Below, in pieces: positions 7,949-15,740 of a DNA stretch of 21,035 bases. Every line of letters starts with the position of its first letter. Within the stretch, counting starts at the first letter, position 1. This DNA is from an uncultured Chromatiaceae bacterium. Lineage in GTDB: Bacteria; Pseudomonadota; Gammaproteobacteria; Enterobacterales; Alteromonadaceae. The stretch lies in assembly GCA_946482325.1 (NCBI GenBank), contig CAMLRA010000061.1:1-21035 (forward strand), written 5' to 3'. The position numbers were made by a program, and so were the translations under genes. The notes under the pieces were generated by a model. That model saw only the letters and a list, made by a program, of their open reading frames with translations, was not told the DNA's origin and made no database searches.

Positions 7949-8886
7949 CAGCCAATAAAACCACTCTGCATCCGCAGAACCCTTTTGCCGCGCCTTATCC
8001 GCTCACTGAGTTGGTTCAGCTACAACCTGCACTAGCGGCATTTTTAAAAACGACGCCAGATGGCCGGCTATCGCTGAATTTTGCCGAGCCGGAAGCTGTG
8101 ACCCTACTCAATACCGCGTTATTGCAATGGCAATTTGGTCTGGCGCATTATCAAATTCCATCTGGTTATCTGTGTCCGGCAGTGCCGGGGCGGTTGGATT
8201 ACCTGTTGTATTTACAGGACTTATTAACCACCAGTTTTCAAGGCAAAAAGGTTCCGGCGGCTGCGGTGCAGATGTTGGACATTGGCTGCGGCGCGAACCT
8301 GATTTACGCCTTGCTGGCGGCCAAAGCGCTACGCTGGCAGGCGATAGGCTCTGACATCGATGCAAACGCATTACAAAATGCGGCAATACTTATCGAACAA
8401 AATGGGCTGCAACGTCAGCTGTCATTGCGTCAGCAAGCTAATCCGCAGGCCATTTTCCATGGTGTGATTCAGCCAGGTGATTATCTGGACCTGACGTTGT
8501 GTAATCCGCCGTTTCATGACAGCCCGGACGCTGCTGCCGCCGGCAGTGCGCGTAAACAACGCAATTTAGGGCTGGAGAGCACGGCGCCGTTGAATTTTGC
8601 CGGACAGGCGAATGAGCTGTGGTGTGAAGGCGGCGAGCCGGCCTTTTTACGCCGTATGCTGGCGGAGAGTAAAGATTTTGCCCATCAGGTGTATTGGTTC
8701 AGCACGCTGGTGTCGAAACAGCAGCACCTGCCAAAGCTGCAGCAGCAATTACAGCAGTTAGGCGCGACGCAAGTGCAGGTGATTTCGATGGCGCAGGGCA
8801 ACAAACAAAGCCGGATTTTGGCCTGGAGTTTTCTGACGCCGGAGCTCACGGCTTTATGGCAGCAACACCGCTGGCGGCGCCGTTAA
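7945..8886 (+). CDS. rlmF: 23S rRNA (adenine1618-N6)-methyltransferase RlmF
   Basis: A 313-residue SAM-dependent enzyme that methylates A1618 of 23S rRNA (formerly YbiN); usual length is about 300-310. The N-terminus (LHPQNPFAAPYPLTELVQLQPALAAF) is the signature of the family. The SAM loop LDIGCGANLIY lies at 111-121, an acidic GSDIDANAL strand end at 135-143, and the N6-adenine motif NPPF at 187-190. The ATG overlaps the repressor's stop (ATGA), so ribosomes may reinitiate here. The coupling of an rRNA-modifying housekeeping enzyme to a LacI repressor probably reflects shared transcription, not shared function. It is convergent with the glucoamylase gene; no plus-strand terminator was found behind it. 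Confidence 0.95.
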   Translation: MTANKTTLHPQNPFAAPYPLTELVQLQPALAAFLKTTPDGRLSLNFAEPEAVTLLNTALLQWQFGLAHYQIPSGYLCPAVPGRLDYLLYLQDLLTTSFQGKKVPAAAVQMLDIGCGANLIYALLAAKALRWQAIGSDIDANALQNAAILIEQNGLQRQLSLRQQANPQAIFHGVIQPGDYLDLTLCNPPFHDSPDAAAAGSARKQRNLGLESTAPLNFAGQANELWCEGGEPAFLRRMLAESKDFAHQVYWFSTLVSKQQHLPKLQQQLQQLGATQVQVISMAQGNKQSRILAWSFLTPELTALWQQHRWRRR

Positions 8887-8943
8887 TTTCCTGCCGTTGT
8901 GTCGTTCACGCAGCCTGAAAATTACGCTCAAGATAACCCCGAC

Positions 8944-8988
8944 AAAGAAAAACTCCCGGCCTGCTGCATCGCGACAACAAACCGGGAG
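8944..8988 (-). terminator. Intrinsic terminator of the permease-glucoamylase operon
   Basis: A seven-base-pair GC-rich stem (CTCCCGG at 8953-8959, CCGGGAG at 8982-8988) with a loop of 22 bases is followed on the minus strand by TTTTTCTTT. The loop is long, so efficiency is uncertain. There is no T-run on the plus strand, so it should not stop rlmF transcripts. Confidence 0.65.
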
Positions 8989-9054
8989 CGGGAGAGACGT
9001 GCGGGACCGGTAAACCAGCCCGCCGTAGTGCGTTATTTAGCGCAACGCTGCGTT

Positions 9055-11457
9055 TTATTTGGCGTAACGCTGTTCTACCAGCGGATAACGGTCCCAGACT
9101 TTCTGGTCCTGCAGCGACCGTAACAGCTTGATATATTCTGCATGGGTCCAAGCCAGCGGTGTCGCGCCATTGGTGCCTTCGCCCGGCTGATATTGGTAAT
9201 GGCTGTTATTGCCGACGCCATCAAACACCTGCTCAGGTAACATCAGGCCAGCATTGGCAAAATGTTCCATTGCGCCGACATATTGCGCCCGTAGCGGTGC
9301 CAGCTCGGCTTCCCCTAATTGCGGTTTTTGCAGCAGCGCCCGCGCCAGCTCATAGTGACCGCGCTCACCGGAAAAAAACGGCCAGACACGGCCGCGTTGG
9401 CCTGCTGTGTTCGTTTGGCCAGGTCCGTTGGCGTACGCTTCGCCGCTGACGATATCTTCGCCATATCCATCAATGCCGTAGCGGCGCCAGCCGGAAACGG
9501 TCTGACCGCTGGCGGTTTTAAACTCATAACGCACCCGCGTCAGGTCCGGCAACGTCATGTCGTCCATTTCGCCCAAAGTGGCGAGGACCGCCGGATGGTC
9601 GGCTTTACGCACGCCATAACGCACCAGTTCGAGGAAACCGCCGTCCACCACATTGCCTTCGCGGGTATCGGCCTGGCCGTTACGCAGTTCCAGCACACTG
9701 TTGTCGTTTGGATCTTCGTTGCTGTTGATCCGCAGGTAATATTTGCCATCACTATTGGCGGTTTTCAGCTGGCCTTGCTCGGTATAGGTCAGGGCTTCAA
9801 GCTTACCGGCAAACTCGTCGGCTTTTTGCTGATATAAAGCAGCATTGGTACTGTCACCGGCCTTGGCTGCGATATCAGCCGCGCTGACCAGACCGCTGAT
9901 GATGGCAGCCATGCTCGACGGCGAATAACCATATTGTTCTTCCCAGCGCTCTTGTTGGGTCGCCGGCGATTTTAAATCGATGTCGTTCCAGTCCAGTTTG
10001 ACTTTGCCGCCGTGCGCGAGGAAATCCGCTGCCGGTTTTAGCATGCTGTGATACCAGCTGGTGATCTCGGCGTCCGACAACACGCCGTCTTGCCACAGTC
10101 GCCAGCCGAGCATCACCGGCATGGCGGTCTGATCCATCTGGATACCAACCCATTCCAACGTGCCATCGACATGGGTTTTTTGCAGGAACCAGCCCGGTGT
10201 ACCGCTATAACCCGGTGTTTTGTCAGTGACCTGCACTTTTTGCAGGTATTGGAACGCCACTTTAGGGCTTTCTTTATCGCCCAGCGCTAACAGCGCCATC
10301 GCCACCTGATAAAAATCCCGTGGCCAGACAGCTTTATAACCGGTCTGTGCCTGTTCAGCAGATTTGGCTTCGCCCCATGGATTGGATAACGAGGCGATAA
10401 ATGCGCCGGCGTGCGTTTTATCTTCTTGTGCTTTTAATACCAGCGCACTGGCATACAGCAGTTTGCCCTGATCCGTGCTTTGGTCGGTCAGTTTCGCCAG
10501 CGCCGGCAGTTGTGCCAGATAATCCTGCCAGCCGATAGCATCACCGTCGCCCTGATACTGCGCCAATACTGTATCCAGGCCACGAGCCAGCGTCTGTTGC
10601 GCTTGTGCCTGACTTTGTGCCGCGTCACTGCCAAAGCCAATCACCTGGTCCCAGCTCGCCGTTTCACCTTTTTTCAGCGTGGCATGAGTCAACAAAGCCG
10701 CCACGTTGCCGGCTGTCTCACCGGTGCTTTGATAAGCTGGCATTTTGCCAGATTGCTTCAGCTCGGTCAGACCGTCCGACACACCGACGAAGCCGACAGT
10801 GGCCTGCACTGGTGCCGGTACCGTCAAGAGCGTCAGGCTGCTGTTGTCATCCTGTGCCTGCAGCATGCCATCTTTGACACTCGCGCTGTCATGGCTGCCG
10901 GTATTGGCCAGAGCTGGGTCAATATAGGAGTAGACCGTCAGGCCATCGGCCAGTGCCTTAAACGTGGTCCGTACCACCATCGATTGCGCTGCAGGGTCAG
11001 TAAAATACTGTTTCTCAATTGCATATTGGCCGTTTTTGGCAGTGTTGGTCACCCGGTAGGACAGCGCCAATGGCCGGCCGGCTGCGTCTTTGAGCAGGTA
11101 ATCGGTCTGACTGTTGGTGGCGGTCTTTTCTTCGTCGACAAACCCCTGGCCTTGTACCACCAACTGTAATTCGCGCAGCTGGGCTTCATGGATCAGGCCG
11201 GCCATAGTTTCGGTCAGAATACCTTGTGCCAGCGAAAACCAGACCTTGGACACTACGCCAGTACCGGCGTTGTCGGCATAACGGCCATCCTGATATTGCT
11301 CGTAGGAGGTACCGATACCGGTTTTACCGGCATAAGACCAGGTGGAAGGCTGACCCGGTGCGCCTGGCGCCGTCGCGGCTACAAGTTCCTGCTGCGGCTG
11401 ACAGGCCGACAACATGAAGGCGACACTCAGCGCCGACAGACGAAAAACAGCGTTCAT
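9055..11457 (-). CDS. Glucan 1,4-alpha-glucosidase (GH15 glucoamylase), lipoprotein
   Basis: This 800-residue bacterial glucoamylase releases glucose from the non-reducing ends of maltodextrin or starch. An N-terminal lipoprotein signal (hydrophobic run ending FMLSAC, Cys19) anchors it in the envelope, facing the periplasm or outside. The N-terminal beta domain (about 30-290) is followed by the (alpha/alpha)6 catalytic domain. That domain shows AVWPRDFYQ, the GH15 signature around QERWEEQYG with the general-acid Glu (E506/E507), and SGERGHYE with the likely catalytic base (E698). The C-terminus has PLAWTHAEYIKL, typical of the family. The start is ATG 11457, with AAGGAG nine bases upstream; two in-frame TTG codons before it are less likely. 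It lies 31 bases behind the permease gene and is co-transcribed. Together they form a maltodextrin-use unit. Confidence 0.92.
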   Translation of the reverse strand: MNAVFRLSALSVAFMLSACQPQQELVAATAPGAPGQPSTWSYAGKTGIGTSYEQYQDGRYADNAGTGVVSKVWFSLAQGILTETMAGLIHEAQLRELQLVVQGQGFVDEEKTATNSQTDYLLKDAAGRPLALSYRVTNTAKNGQYAIEKQYFTDPAAQSMVVRTTFKALADGLTVYSYIDPALANTGSHDSASVKDGMLQAQDDNSSLTLLTVPAPVQATVGFVGVSDGLTELKQSGKMPAYQSTGETAGNVAALLTHATLKKGETASWDQVIGFGSDAAQSQAQAQQTLARGLDTVLAQYQGDGDAIGWQDYLAQLPALAKLTDQSTDQGKLLYASALVLKAQEDKTHAGAFIASLSNPWGEAKSAEQAQTGYKAVWPRDFYQVAMALLALGDKESPKVAFQYLQKVQVTDKTPGYSGTPGWFLQKTHVDGTLEWVGIQMDQTAMPVMLGWRLWQDGVLSDAEITSWYHSMLKPAADFLAHGGKVKLDWNDIDLKSPATQQERWEEQYGYSPSSMAAIISGLVSAADIAAKAGDSTNAALYQQKADEFAGKLEALTYTEQGQLKTANSDGKYYLRINSNEDPNDNSVLELRNGQADTREGNVVDGGFLELVRYGVRKADHPAVLATLGEMDDMTLPDLTRVRYEFKTASGQTVSGWRRYGIDGYGEDIVSGEAYANGPGQTNTAGQRGRVWPFFSGERGHYELARALLQKPQLGEAELAPLRAQYVGAMEHFANAGLMLPEQVFDGVGNNSHYQYQPGEGTNGATPLAWTHAEYIKLLRSLQDQKVWDRYPLVEQRYAK

Positions 11458-11488
11458 CAACAATTTCTCCTTGCGTAGCGGCGGTTAC

Positions 11489-12970
11489 TTAGCTGCGCTC
11501 AGTTTTTACGGTCAGGACATAGCCGGCCGCGATCATCAGGCTGGCTGCACCCAGCGCCAGTGCATAAATGGCTTCGGCGTTAAATAAATGATTGATCAGG
11601 GAACCAAGAATGGTTGCCGCCAACAGCTGCGGTAACACGATAAAGAAGTTAAACATGCCCATGTACACGCCCATTTTATTGGCCGGTAATGAGTCCGCTA
11701 ACATGGCGTAAGGCAGCGACAGAATCGACGCCCAGGCGAAGCCCACACCGATCATCGACAGCCATAACAGCGCCGGGTCTTTAATCACTAAAAAGGACAG
11801 ATAACCAGCTGCGCCCAGCACCAGATTGATGCAATGCGCCACCTGCAACGAGGTGCGGCGCACAATGTATGGGATCACTAAAGCAGCCAGCGCCGCAAAA
11901 CCGTTATAAAACGCGAACAGCATCCCAACCCAGTCGGCACCATCGTTATAAGCGGCAGAAGTTGGATCTGAACTGCCGTAATGCACCGATGTCACTGCTG
12001 CGGTGGTGTAAATCCACATGGCAAACAACGCGAACCAGGAGAAGAACTGCACTACAGCGAGCTGGCGCATACGGCCTGGCATCGTATAGAGGTCATCGAC
12101 AATTTGTACCACCATGCCGTTGCTCCCCTGCGTTTTGCTGCGGGACACCTGGAATTGCAGCAAACCAAAGGCCAGCAGCGCGCCGCCCAGAATATACAGC
12201 TGTTGGTCCAGCTTAAATTGCCAGACTAATCCCAGCGACACCGCACCAATCAGCGCGGCGATCATACCTTCACGCCAGTACTGGCGTTGATTGCTGCCGG
12301 GCAGACTCTCTTCATGTGCTTCGCCAAAGGCCGCCAGTTGCTGCGGGCTGTATTCGGTGGAACGCATCACGGTCCATAGCACTGCGATAAACAGCACCAC
12401 GCCGCCGCAATAAAATGAATACCGAACCGAATCCGGAATTTCACCCGGTGCCGCAGTGTTGGCGACGTCAAACCAGTTAGTCAGCATATAGGGCAGGGCC
12501 GAGGCCACCACAGCACCGATACCGATAAAAAAGCTCTGCATCGAAAAACCCAGTGGTCGTTGTTGCTCGTTCAGGTTGTCGCCGACAAAAGCACGGAAGG
12601 GTTCCATAGTGATATTGATGGACGCATCGAGGATCCACAGCATACCGGCTGCCATCCACAAGGTTGGCGAATTGGGTAGGAAAAACAGCGCCATGGTGGT
12701 CAGCACAGCGCCGTAGAAAAAATACGGCCGGCGGCGGCCTAAGCGGTTCCAGGTGCGGTCTGAGAAATAACCGACCACAGGCTGCACCAACAAACCGGTC
12801 AGCGGCCCCGCGATCCATAAAATTGGCAGTTCATCGATACTGGCGCCTAAGGTTTGGAAAATCCGGCTGACGTTACCGTTTTGCAGGGCAAAACCAAACT
12901 GGATCCCCAGGAAGCCGAAGCACATATTCCAGATTTGCCAGAAACTCAGATTCGGTTTGGCCTGCTGCAT
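11489..12970 (-). CDS. SLC45/GPH-type MFS sugar (maltose-like) permease
   Basis: This 493-residue inner-membrane transporter has about 12 hydrophobic helices. The N-terminus LSFWQIWNMCFGFLGIQFGFALQN and the loop 2-3 motif GYFSDRTWNRLGRRRPYFF are hallmarks of the SLC45/sucrose-maltose proton-symporter branch of MFS. The start is the ATG at 12970, preceded by GGGGAATCATT; a longer frame to 13018 has no comparable site. The substrate is inferred from the adjacent glucoamylase: maltose, maltodextrin or the glucose released. Upstream lies a region of about 450 bp with a LacI-type palindrome and an intrinsic terminator, suggesting repressor control and possibly premature termination. It is the first gene of the two-gene operon. 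Confidence 0.9.
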   Translation of the reverse strand: MQQAKPNLSFWQIWNMCFGFLGIQFGFALQNGNVSRIFQTLGASIDELPILWIAGPLTGLLVQPVVGYFSDRTWNRLGRRRPYFFYGAVLTTMALFFLPNSPTLWMAAGMLWILDASINITMEPFRAFVGDNLNEQQRPLGFSMQSFFIGIGAVVASALPYMLTNWFDVANTAAPGEIPDSVRYSFYCGGVVLFIAVLWTVMRSTEYSPQQLAAFGEAHEESLPGSNQRQYWREGMIAALIGAVSLGLVWQFKLDQQLYILGGALLAFGLLQFQVSRSKTQGSNGMVVQIVDDLYTMPGRMRQLAVVQFFSWFALFAMWIYTTAAVTSVHYGSSDPTSAAYNDGADWVGMLFAFYNGFAALAALVIPYIVRRTSLQVAHCINLVLGAAGYLSFLVIKDPALLWLSMIGVGFAWASILSLPYAMLADSLPANKMGVYMGMFNFFIVLPQLLAATILGSLINHLFNAEAIYALALGAASLMIAAGYVLTVKTERS

Positions 12971-13110
12971 AATGATTCCCCGTATTTTTATTTTTGAGTC
13001 TTGAGTCCTTGCCCACAATAGCGGCCGCTACTGGCAGTGGCAGCCCTTCAGAGCATAGCAGAGTGCTGTTTATACAATGATTTTCTGCTGTTTGCCCGGG
13101 AAACACCCAG

Positions 13111-13134
13111 AAAAAAGGGGAGCATAAACTCCCC
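13111..13134 (-). terminator. Intrinsic terminator inside the permease upstream region
   Basis: The stem GGGGAG (13117-13122) against CTCCCC (13129-13134) with a six-base loop is followed on the minus strand by TTTTTT (13116-13111). It is a compact textbook terminator lying about 140 bases before the permease start and after the LacI-type palindrome. No annotated gene ends here, so it must end either a short non-coding transcript, a premature permease leader, or read-through from the HDOD gene. Confidence 0.85.
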
Positions 13135-13166
13135 GCAATTGTGTCTCCAGGAAACTGTGGGACCCG

Positions 13167-13194
13167 GTCTGCAAGGGATGTGGCACTTGCAGAC
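13167..13194 (-). ncRNA. Strong hairpin of a possible leader or small RNA
   Basis: A perfect 9-bp stem (GTCTGCAAG at 13167-13175, CTTGCAGAC at 13186-13194) encloses a ten-base loop. On the minus strand it lies between the palindrome at 13242-13255 and the terminator at 13111-13134. The spacing would fit a transcript of roughly 90-130 bases made of two hairpins and a 3' U-tract, as small RNAs or attenuators have. No promoter could be fixed by eye and no known RNA family is recognised. Confidence 0.4.
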
Positions 13195-13241
13195 AGATAA
13201 CCAGAGCTTCTTGATATCGCGCTTTGCCGGCAACAACAACA

Positions 13242-13255
13242 TGAATACGTATTCA
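13242..13255. promoter_or_regulatory. LacI-type operator palindrome TGAATACGTATTCA
   Basis: This is a perfect 14-bp palindrome with a central CG, the layout bound by LacI/GalR-family dimers. It lies about 270 bases before the permease start codon and upstream of the leader hairpin and internal terminator. By position it would control the permease-glucoamylase operon or the short transcript in front of it. The LacI-family protein at 6902-7948 is a candidate binder; this is inference. Confidence 0.6.
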
Positions 13256-13324
13256 AACCAGACCGGATGCGGCGAAATGGGGCAGTCCGCGGCAAGACGC
13301 GCGCCGATTGCACCAGGCTGTAAC

Positions 13325-13349
13325 AAAAAACCGGCTTTGACAGGCCGGT
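13325..13349 (-). terminator. Intrinsic terminator of the HDOD gene
   Basis: ACCGGC (13330-13335) pairs with GCCGGT (13344-13349) around an eight-base loop. Read on the minus strand the stem is followed by a run of T. It sits about 75 bases after the HDOD stop, so it should separate that gene from the permease region. Confidence 0.82.
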
Positions 13350-13425
13350 CTGAAAAGTACTGGTGCAGCAGCGGGCCTGGTTGCTCCGCGGTGGGTGCTG
13401 TTTGTCGTGCTGACTGTCGTGCCGA

Positions 13426-14298
13426 TCAGCGGTGGAACTGGTTTTCGACGCCGTTTTCCAGCAGAAAATCGCCGAGGTCAAGCAAATGCATCTCGTCCAG
13501 TTCCAGCGTGTCGAGCACGGCATCGGCAATTGCCTGCCACTGCGTGTCGTCCGGGAGGTCAAACAAAGTCTGTTGCTCACCGACCATATGCTCAGCCAGC
13601 TTTAAAATCGCACAGAGGCGTTTTTCATACATATCGGTAGAGTGGAACAGCAATTCGGGCTGATGGTGATAAGCGATGACGTTACTAATCTCCGGTGCCA
13701 GACCCCAGCTTTGCGCAATCATAAATCCCAGCATTTCATGGGTGGTATTAAAATAACGTTGTTCGATATCGCCAAAACTCATCTGCTGACGAAGGCCGAC
13801 TTTCAGCACTTTCGGATAATCCGGGAATTGCGCATGGATTAATGCCATACCGGCGTTATGGAACAAACCAATCGAATAACAATCGTCGGCGCAGTCCGAG
13901 CCGAGGCGCAAATGCTGGGCAATCAGCATGGCGGCACTGCCAACATCCATCGCGCTGTTCCACTGCCGCAGCGTAAAAGGGTCGGCTTTGCCATCGCTGA
14001 GGGTAAAACGCAGCACCACGCTCGATACCAGTTTCACCACACGGTTTAAGCCAAGAAATTTACAGGCATGCTCAATCGAACTGATTTTACGGCGCAGGCC
14101 AAAGTAGGCGGAGTTGACGACTTTCAGCGTAAAGCCGGCGATACCAATATCCATGTTAATCAGCGTCGCAATGGTATTGATATTCGGATCTTCCAGTTCA
14201 ATTTCCTGTTTGATCCGCAGCAGCACTTCAGGTTGCGGGGGAATGGTGAAACCGGCCAATGCATTTTCAACCGCTTTCATATCAATAGGTTTGACCAT
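13426..14298 (-). CDS. HDOD-domain signalling protein
   Basis: This is a 290-residue cytoplasmic protein made almost wholly of an HDOD domain (about residues 15-215), a metal-free relative of HD phosphohydrolases found in bacterial signalling proteins. Recognisable parts are IPPQPEVLLRIKQEI, the stretch INMDIGIAGFTLKVVNSAYFG, ISSIEHACKFLGLNRVV and, later, HEMLGFMIAQSWGLAPEISNVIAYHHQPE. No receiver, GGDEF or EAL partner domain is attached. The start is ATG 14298 with GGAG nine bases upstream; the frame extends to a TTG at 14328. It has its own terminator. Partners and output are not evident from the neighbours. Confidence 0.88.
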   Translation of the reverse strand: MVKPIDMKAVENALAGFTIPPQPEVLLRIKQEIELEDPNINTIATLINMDIGIAGFTLKVVNSAYFGLRRKISSIEHACKFLGLNRVVKLVSSVVLRFTLSDGKADPFTLRQWNSAMDVGSAAMLIAQHLRLGSDCADDCYSIGLFHNAGMALIHAQFPDYPKVLKVGLRQQMSFGDIEQRYFNTTHEMLGFMIAQSWGLAPEISNVIAYHHQPELLFHSTDMYEKRLCAILKLAEHMVGEQQTLFDLPDDTQWQAIADAVLDTLELDEMHLLDLGDFLLENGVENQFHR

Positions 14299-14384
14299 AA
14301 AGCCAGACTCCGGAAGGCAAGGACTCAATTGAATAAGTGCCTAGTATATCCGCTCTGAGGGCGAACTGCAGTGTCTGTTTGGGG

Positions 14385-14416
14385 AAATCCGGCGTGGCGG
14401 TCACCGCGCCGGATTT
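14385..14416 (-). terminator. Hairpin behind the TPR gene
   Basis: A perfect 10-bp stem, AAATCCGGCG (14385-14394) with CGCCGGATTT (14407-14416), lies about 14 bases past the TPR stop. The outer A/T pairs supply only a three-base T-run on either strand, so it may work as a weak intrinsic terminator or an mRNA-end stabiliser. Confidence 0.5.
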
Positions 14417-14429
14417 GTATGCAGATGGC

Positions 14430-15425
14430 TTAGCTTTTCAGCTTTTTCAGTTGTTTTTGCAGTGATTTCAGTTCTTTTTCCAGCTTTTCTGGCTTGTCGG
14501 TTAAGGCCAGCACTGGTTGCAGCGTTTGCTCGGCGTCGGTTTTATTTTGTTCCAATAAATGGATTTGCGCTAAGCGGACCCGGGCCCAGGACAGTTGTTG
14601 ATTTTCACCGTCTTTATAAAAATCAATGAACTGCTGCAATGCGGCTTTACCTGCTGCTTTGTCCTGTTGTTCGACTGCGGCCAGACGGCCTACCTGATAC
14701 AGGTAGCTGTATTTTTGCTGCGGTTTTTCTGCCAGTTGTGCGGCCTGCTGATACAGCGCAGCGGCTTCAGCCATTTGTTTTTTGCTCAGCAGCAACACGG
14801 CTTTTTGTGCCAGTAAACGGGCTTGTTGCGGCTGTTGCTTGATGGCTTCGTCGATGACTTTCAGTGCTTCATCGGTTTTTTCATCGTTGTTCAGCACCAT
14901 GGCCTGAGCCAGTGGGCCTGCAACCGGATCTTTGCCGGATAAAGTCTGTGCCATTCGTTTGGCTTCGTCTTCATCACCGCCGGCAATGCCGGGCGCCTGC
15001 AGATAAAAGCCAATCAGGTTCAGCTGCAGATCGGCATCGTCCGGCGCCAGACGAACGGCTTGTTTCAGCAGTGCCAGCCCGTCTTTGGCATGGCCAGCGG
15101 CGGAAAATATGCTGGCTTGTTGTGCCAAAGTGAACTGATTCATCGCTGCCAGCTGTAGCAAGTCAGCATCTTTAGGAAAGGATTTGCTGGATTGTTGCAG
15201 AAACTCCGCCGCTGCTTCGGTTTGCTCAAGTCCGATCAGTGCCTGAGCATGGGCCTGTTGTAAGGTCACATCAGAGGCGAAGGTTGGCAGGGTAGTGACA
15301 TGTTTTTCAATATTTTTGAACTGGTCTTTTTCCAGCCACTGCTGGATTTGTGTCGCGTTGATTTCAGTCTGACTGTGTAATAAACCAGAGAAGATCGAAG
15401 CGCAGAACAATAAAGCGGTTTTCAT
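14430..15425 (-). CDS. Exported tetratricopeptide-repeat protein
   Basis: This 331-residue protein has an N-terminal signal peptide (MKTALLFCASIFSGLLHS, cleavage near residue 18-20). The rest is a helical array of degenerate TPR units, with recurring A/L/Q-rich pairs such as AQALIGLEQTEAAAEFLQQS, DGLALLKQAVRLAPDDADLQLNL, KAVLLLSKKQMAEAAALYQQ and RLAQIHLLEQNKTDAEQTLQ. The lysine-rich C-terminus (KELKSLQKQLKKLKS) is amphipathic. The start ATG has AAGGA eight bases upstream. TPR proteins are scaffolds, so it probably organises other periplasmic proteins; which ones cannot be inferred. It stands alone between the HDOD and DUF2256 genes. Confidence 0.82.
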   Translation of the reverse strand: MKTALLFCASIFSGLLHSQTEINATQIQQWLEKDQFKNIEKHVTTLPTFASDVTLQQAHAQALIGLEQTEAAAEFLQQSSKSFPKDADLLQLAAMNQFTLAQQASIFSAAGHAKDGLALLKQAVRLAPDDADLQLNLIGFYLQAPGIAGGDEDEAKRMAQTLSGKDPVAGPLAQAMVLNNDEKTDEALKVIDEAIKQQPQQARLLAQKAVLLLSKKQMAEAAALYQQAAQLAEKPQQKYSYLYQVGRLAAVEQQDKAAGKAALQQFIDFYKDGENQQLSWARVRLAQIHLLEQNKTDAEQTLQPVLALTDKPEKLEKELKSLQKQLKKLKS

Positions 15426-15497
15426 CGGTCTATCCTTGTAAGTAAGTTATCAATGGATATTAACCTGATGGTTACAATTTGTGCAAACAGACGCGTG

Positions 15498-15644
15498 TCA
15501 GGTCTGACCTTTACTGCTGCGCCTACAGCGTTCGGAACAATATTTCACCGTTGCCCAATCACGTTGCCATTTTTTGCGCCATAGGAACGGACGCAGGCAA
15601 ACCGGGCAGATTTTTTCAGGTAGATGTAATTTGTGGTGGGCCAA
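15498..15644 (-). CDS. DUF2256 small zinc-ribbon protein
   Basis: A 48-residue protein beginning [11 protein letters not shown] from a TTG start with AGGAG eight bases upstream. It matches the DUF2256 pattern as I recall it: ICPVC near the N-terminus (Cys13, Cys16), RPFLWRKKW in the middle (18-26), and [10 protein letters not shown] at the end (Cys36, Cys40). The four cysteines should bind one zinc. Family members are 40-60 residues long and of unknown function, and I recall many being found near cryptochrome/photolyase genes; none is seen here. The gene lies on the same strand between the unknown gene ending at 15741 and the TPR gene. It is easily missed because of its size and TTG start. 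The conserved core is convincing. Confidence 0.87.
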   Translation of the reverse strand: MAHHKLHLPEKICPVCLRPFLWRKKWQRDWATVKYCSERCRRSSKGQT

Positions 15645-15740
15645 CTGAATCGCTCCTGAACTGAAAGTATGCCGGGGAAACCGGAATACGGTTCAGCTCA
15701 GTTTGTGGATGTGTCGTAATGAAATTGGCAGGAGCTGACG

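Larger units (their letters stand above)
12971..13425. other. Long structured intergenic region upstream of the permease
   Basis: These 455 bases carry no convincing protein gene. From the HDOD side (minus strand) they hold the HDOD terminator (13325-13349), a perfect palindrome (13242-13255), a 9-bp stem (13167-13194), a second terminator (13111-13134), then about 140 bases leading to the permease ATG. A 92-codon open frame on the minus strand crosses all these elements and looks like chance. Confidence 0.6.

Noticed and set aside
10480..11169. 229-codon plus-strand open frame opposite the glucoamylase
   Set aside because: The minus-strand GH15 gene is certain here; the plus frame has low-complexity shadow composition and no ribosome site.
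13048..13326. 92-codon minus-strand open frame crossing the permease upstream region
   Set aside because: It runs through the palindrome, the hairpin and a terminator, has no good start signal, and its composition is unlike neighbouring proteins.
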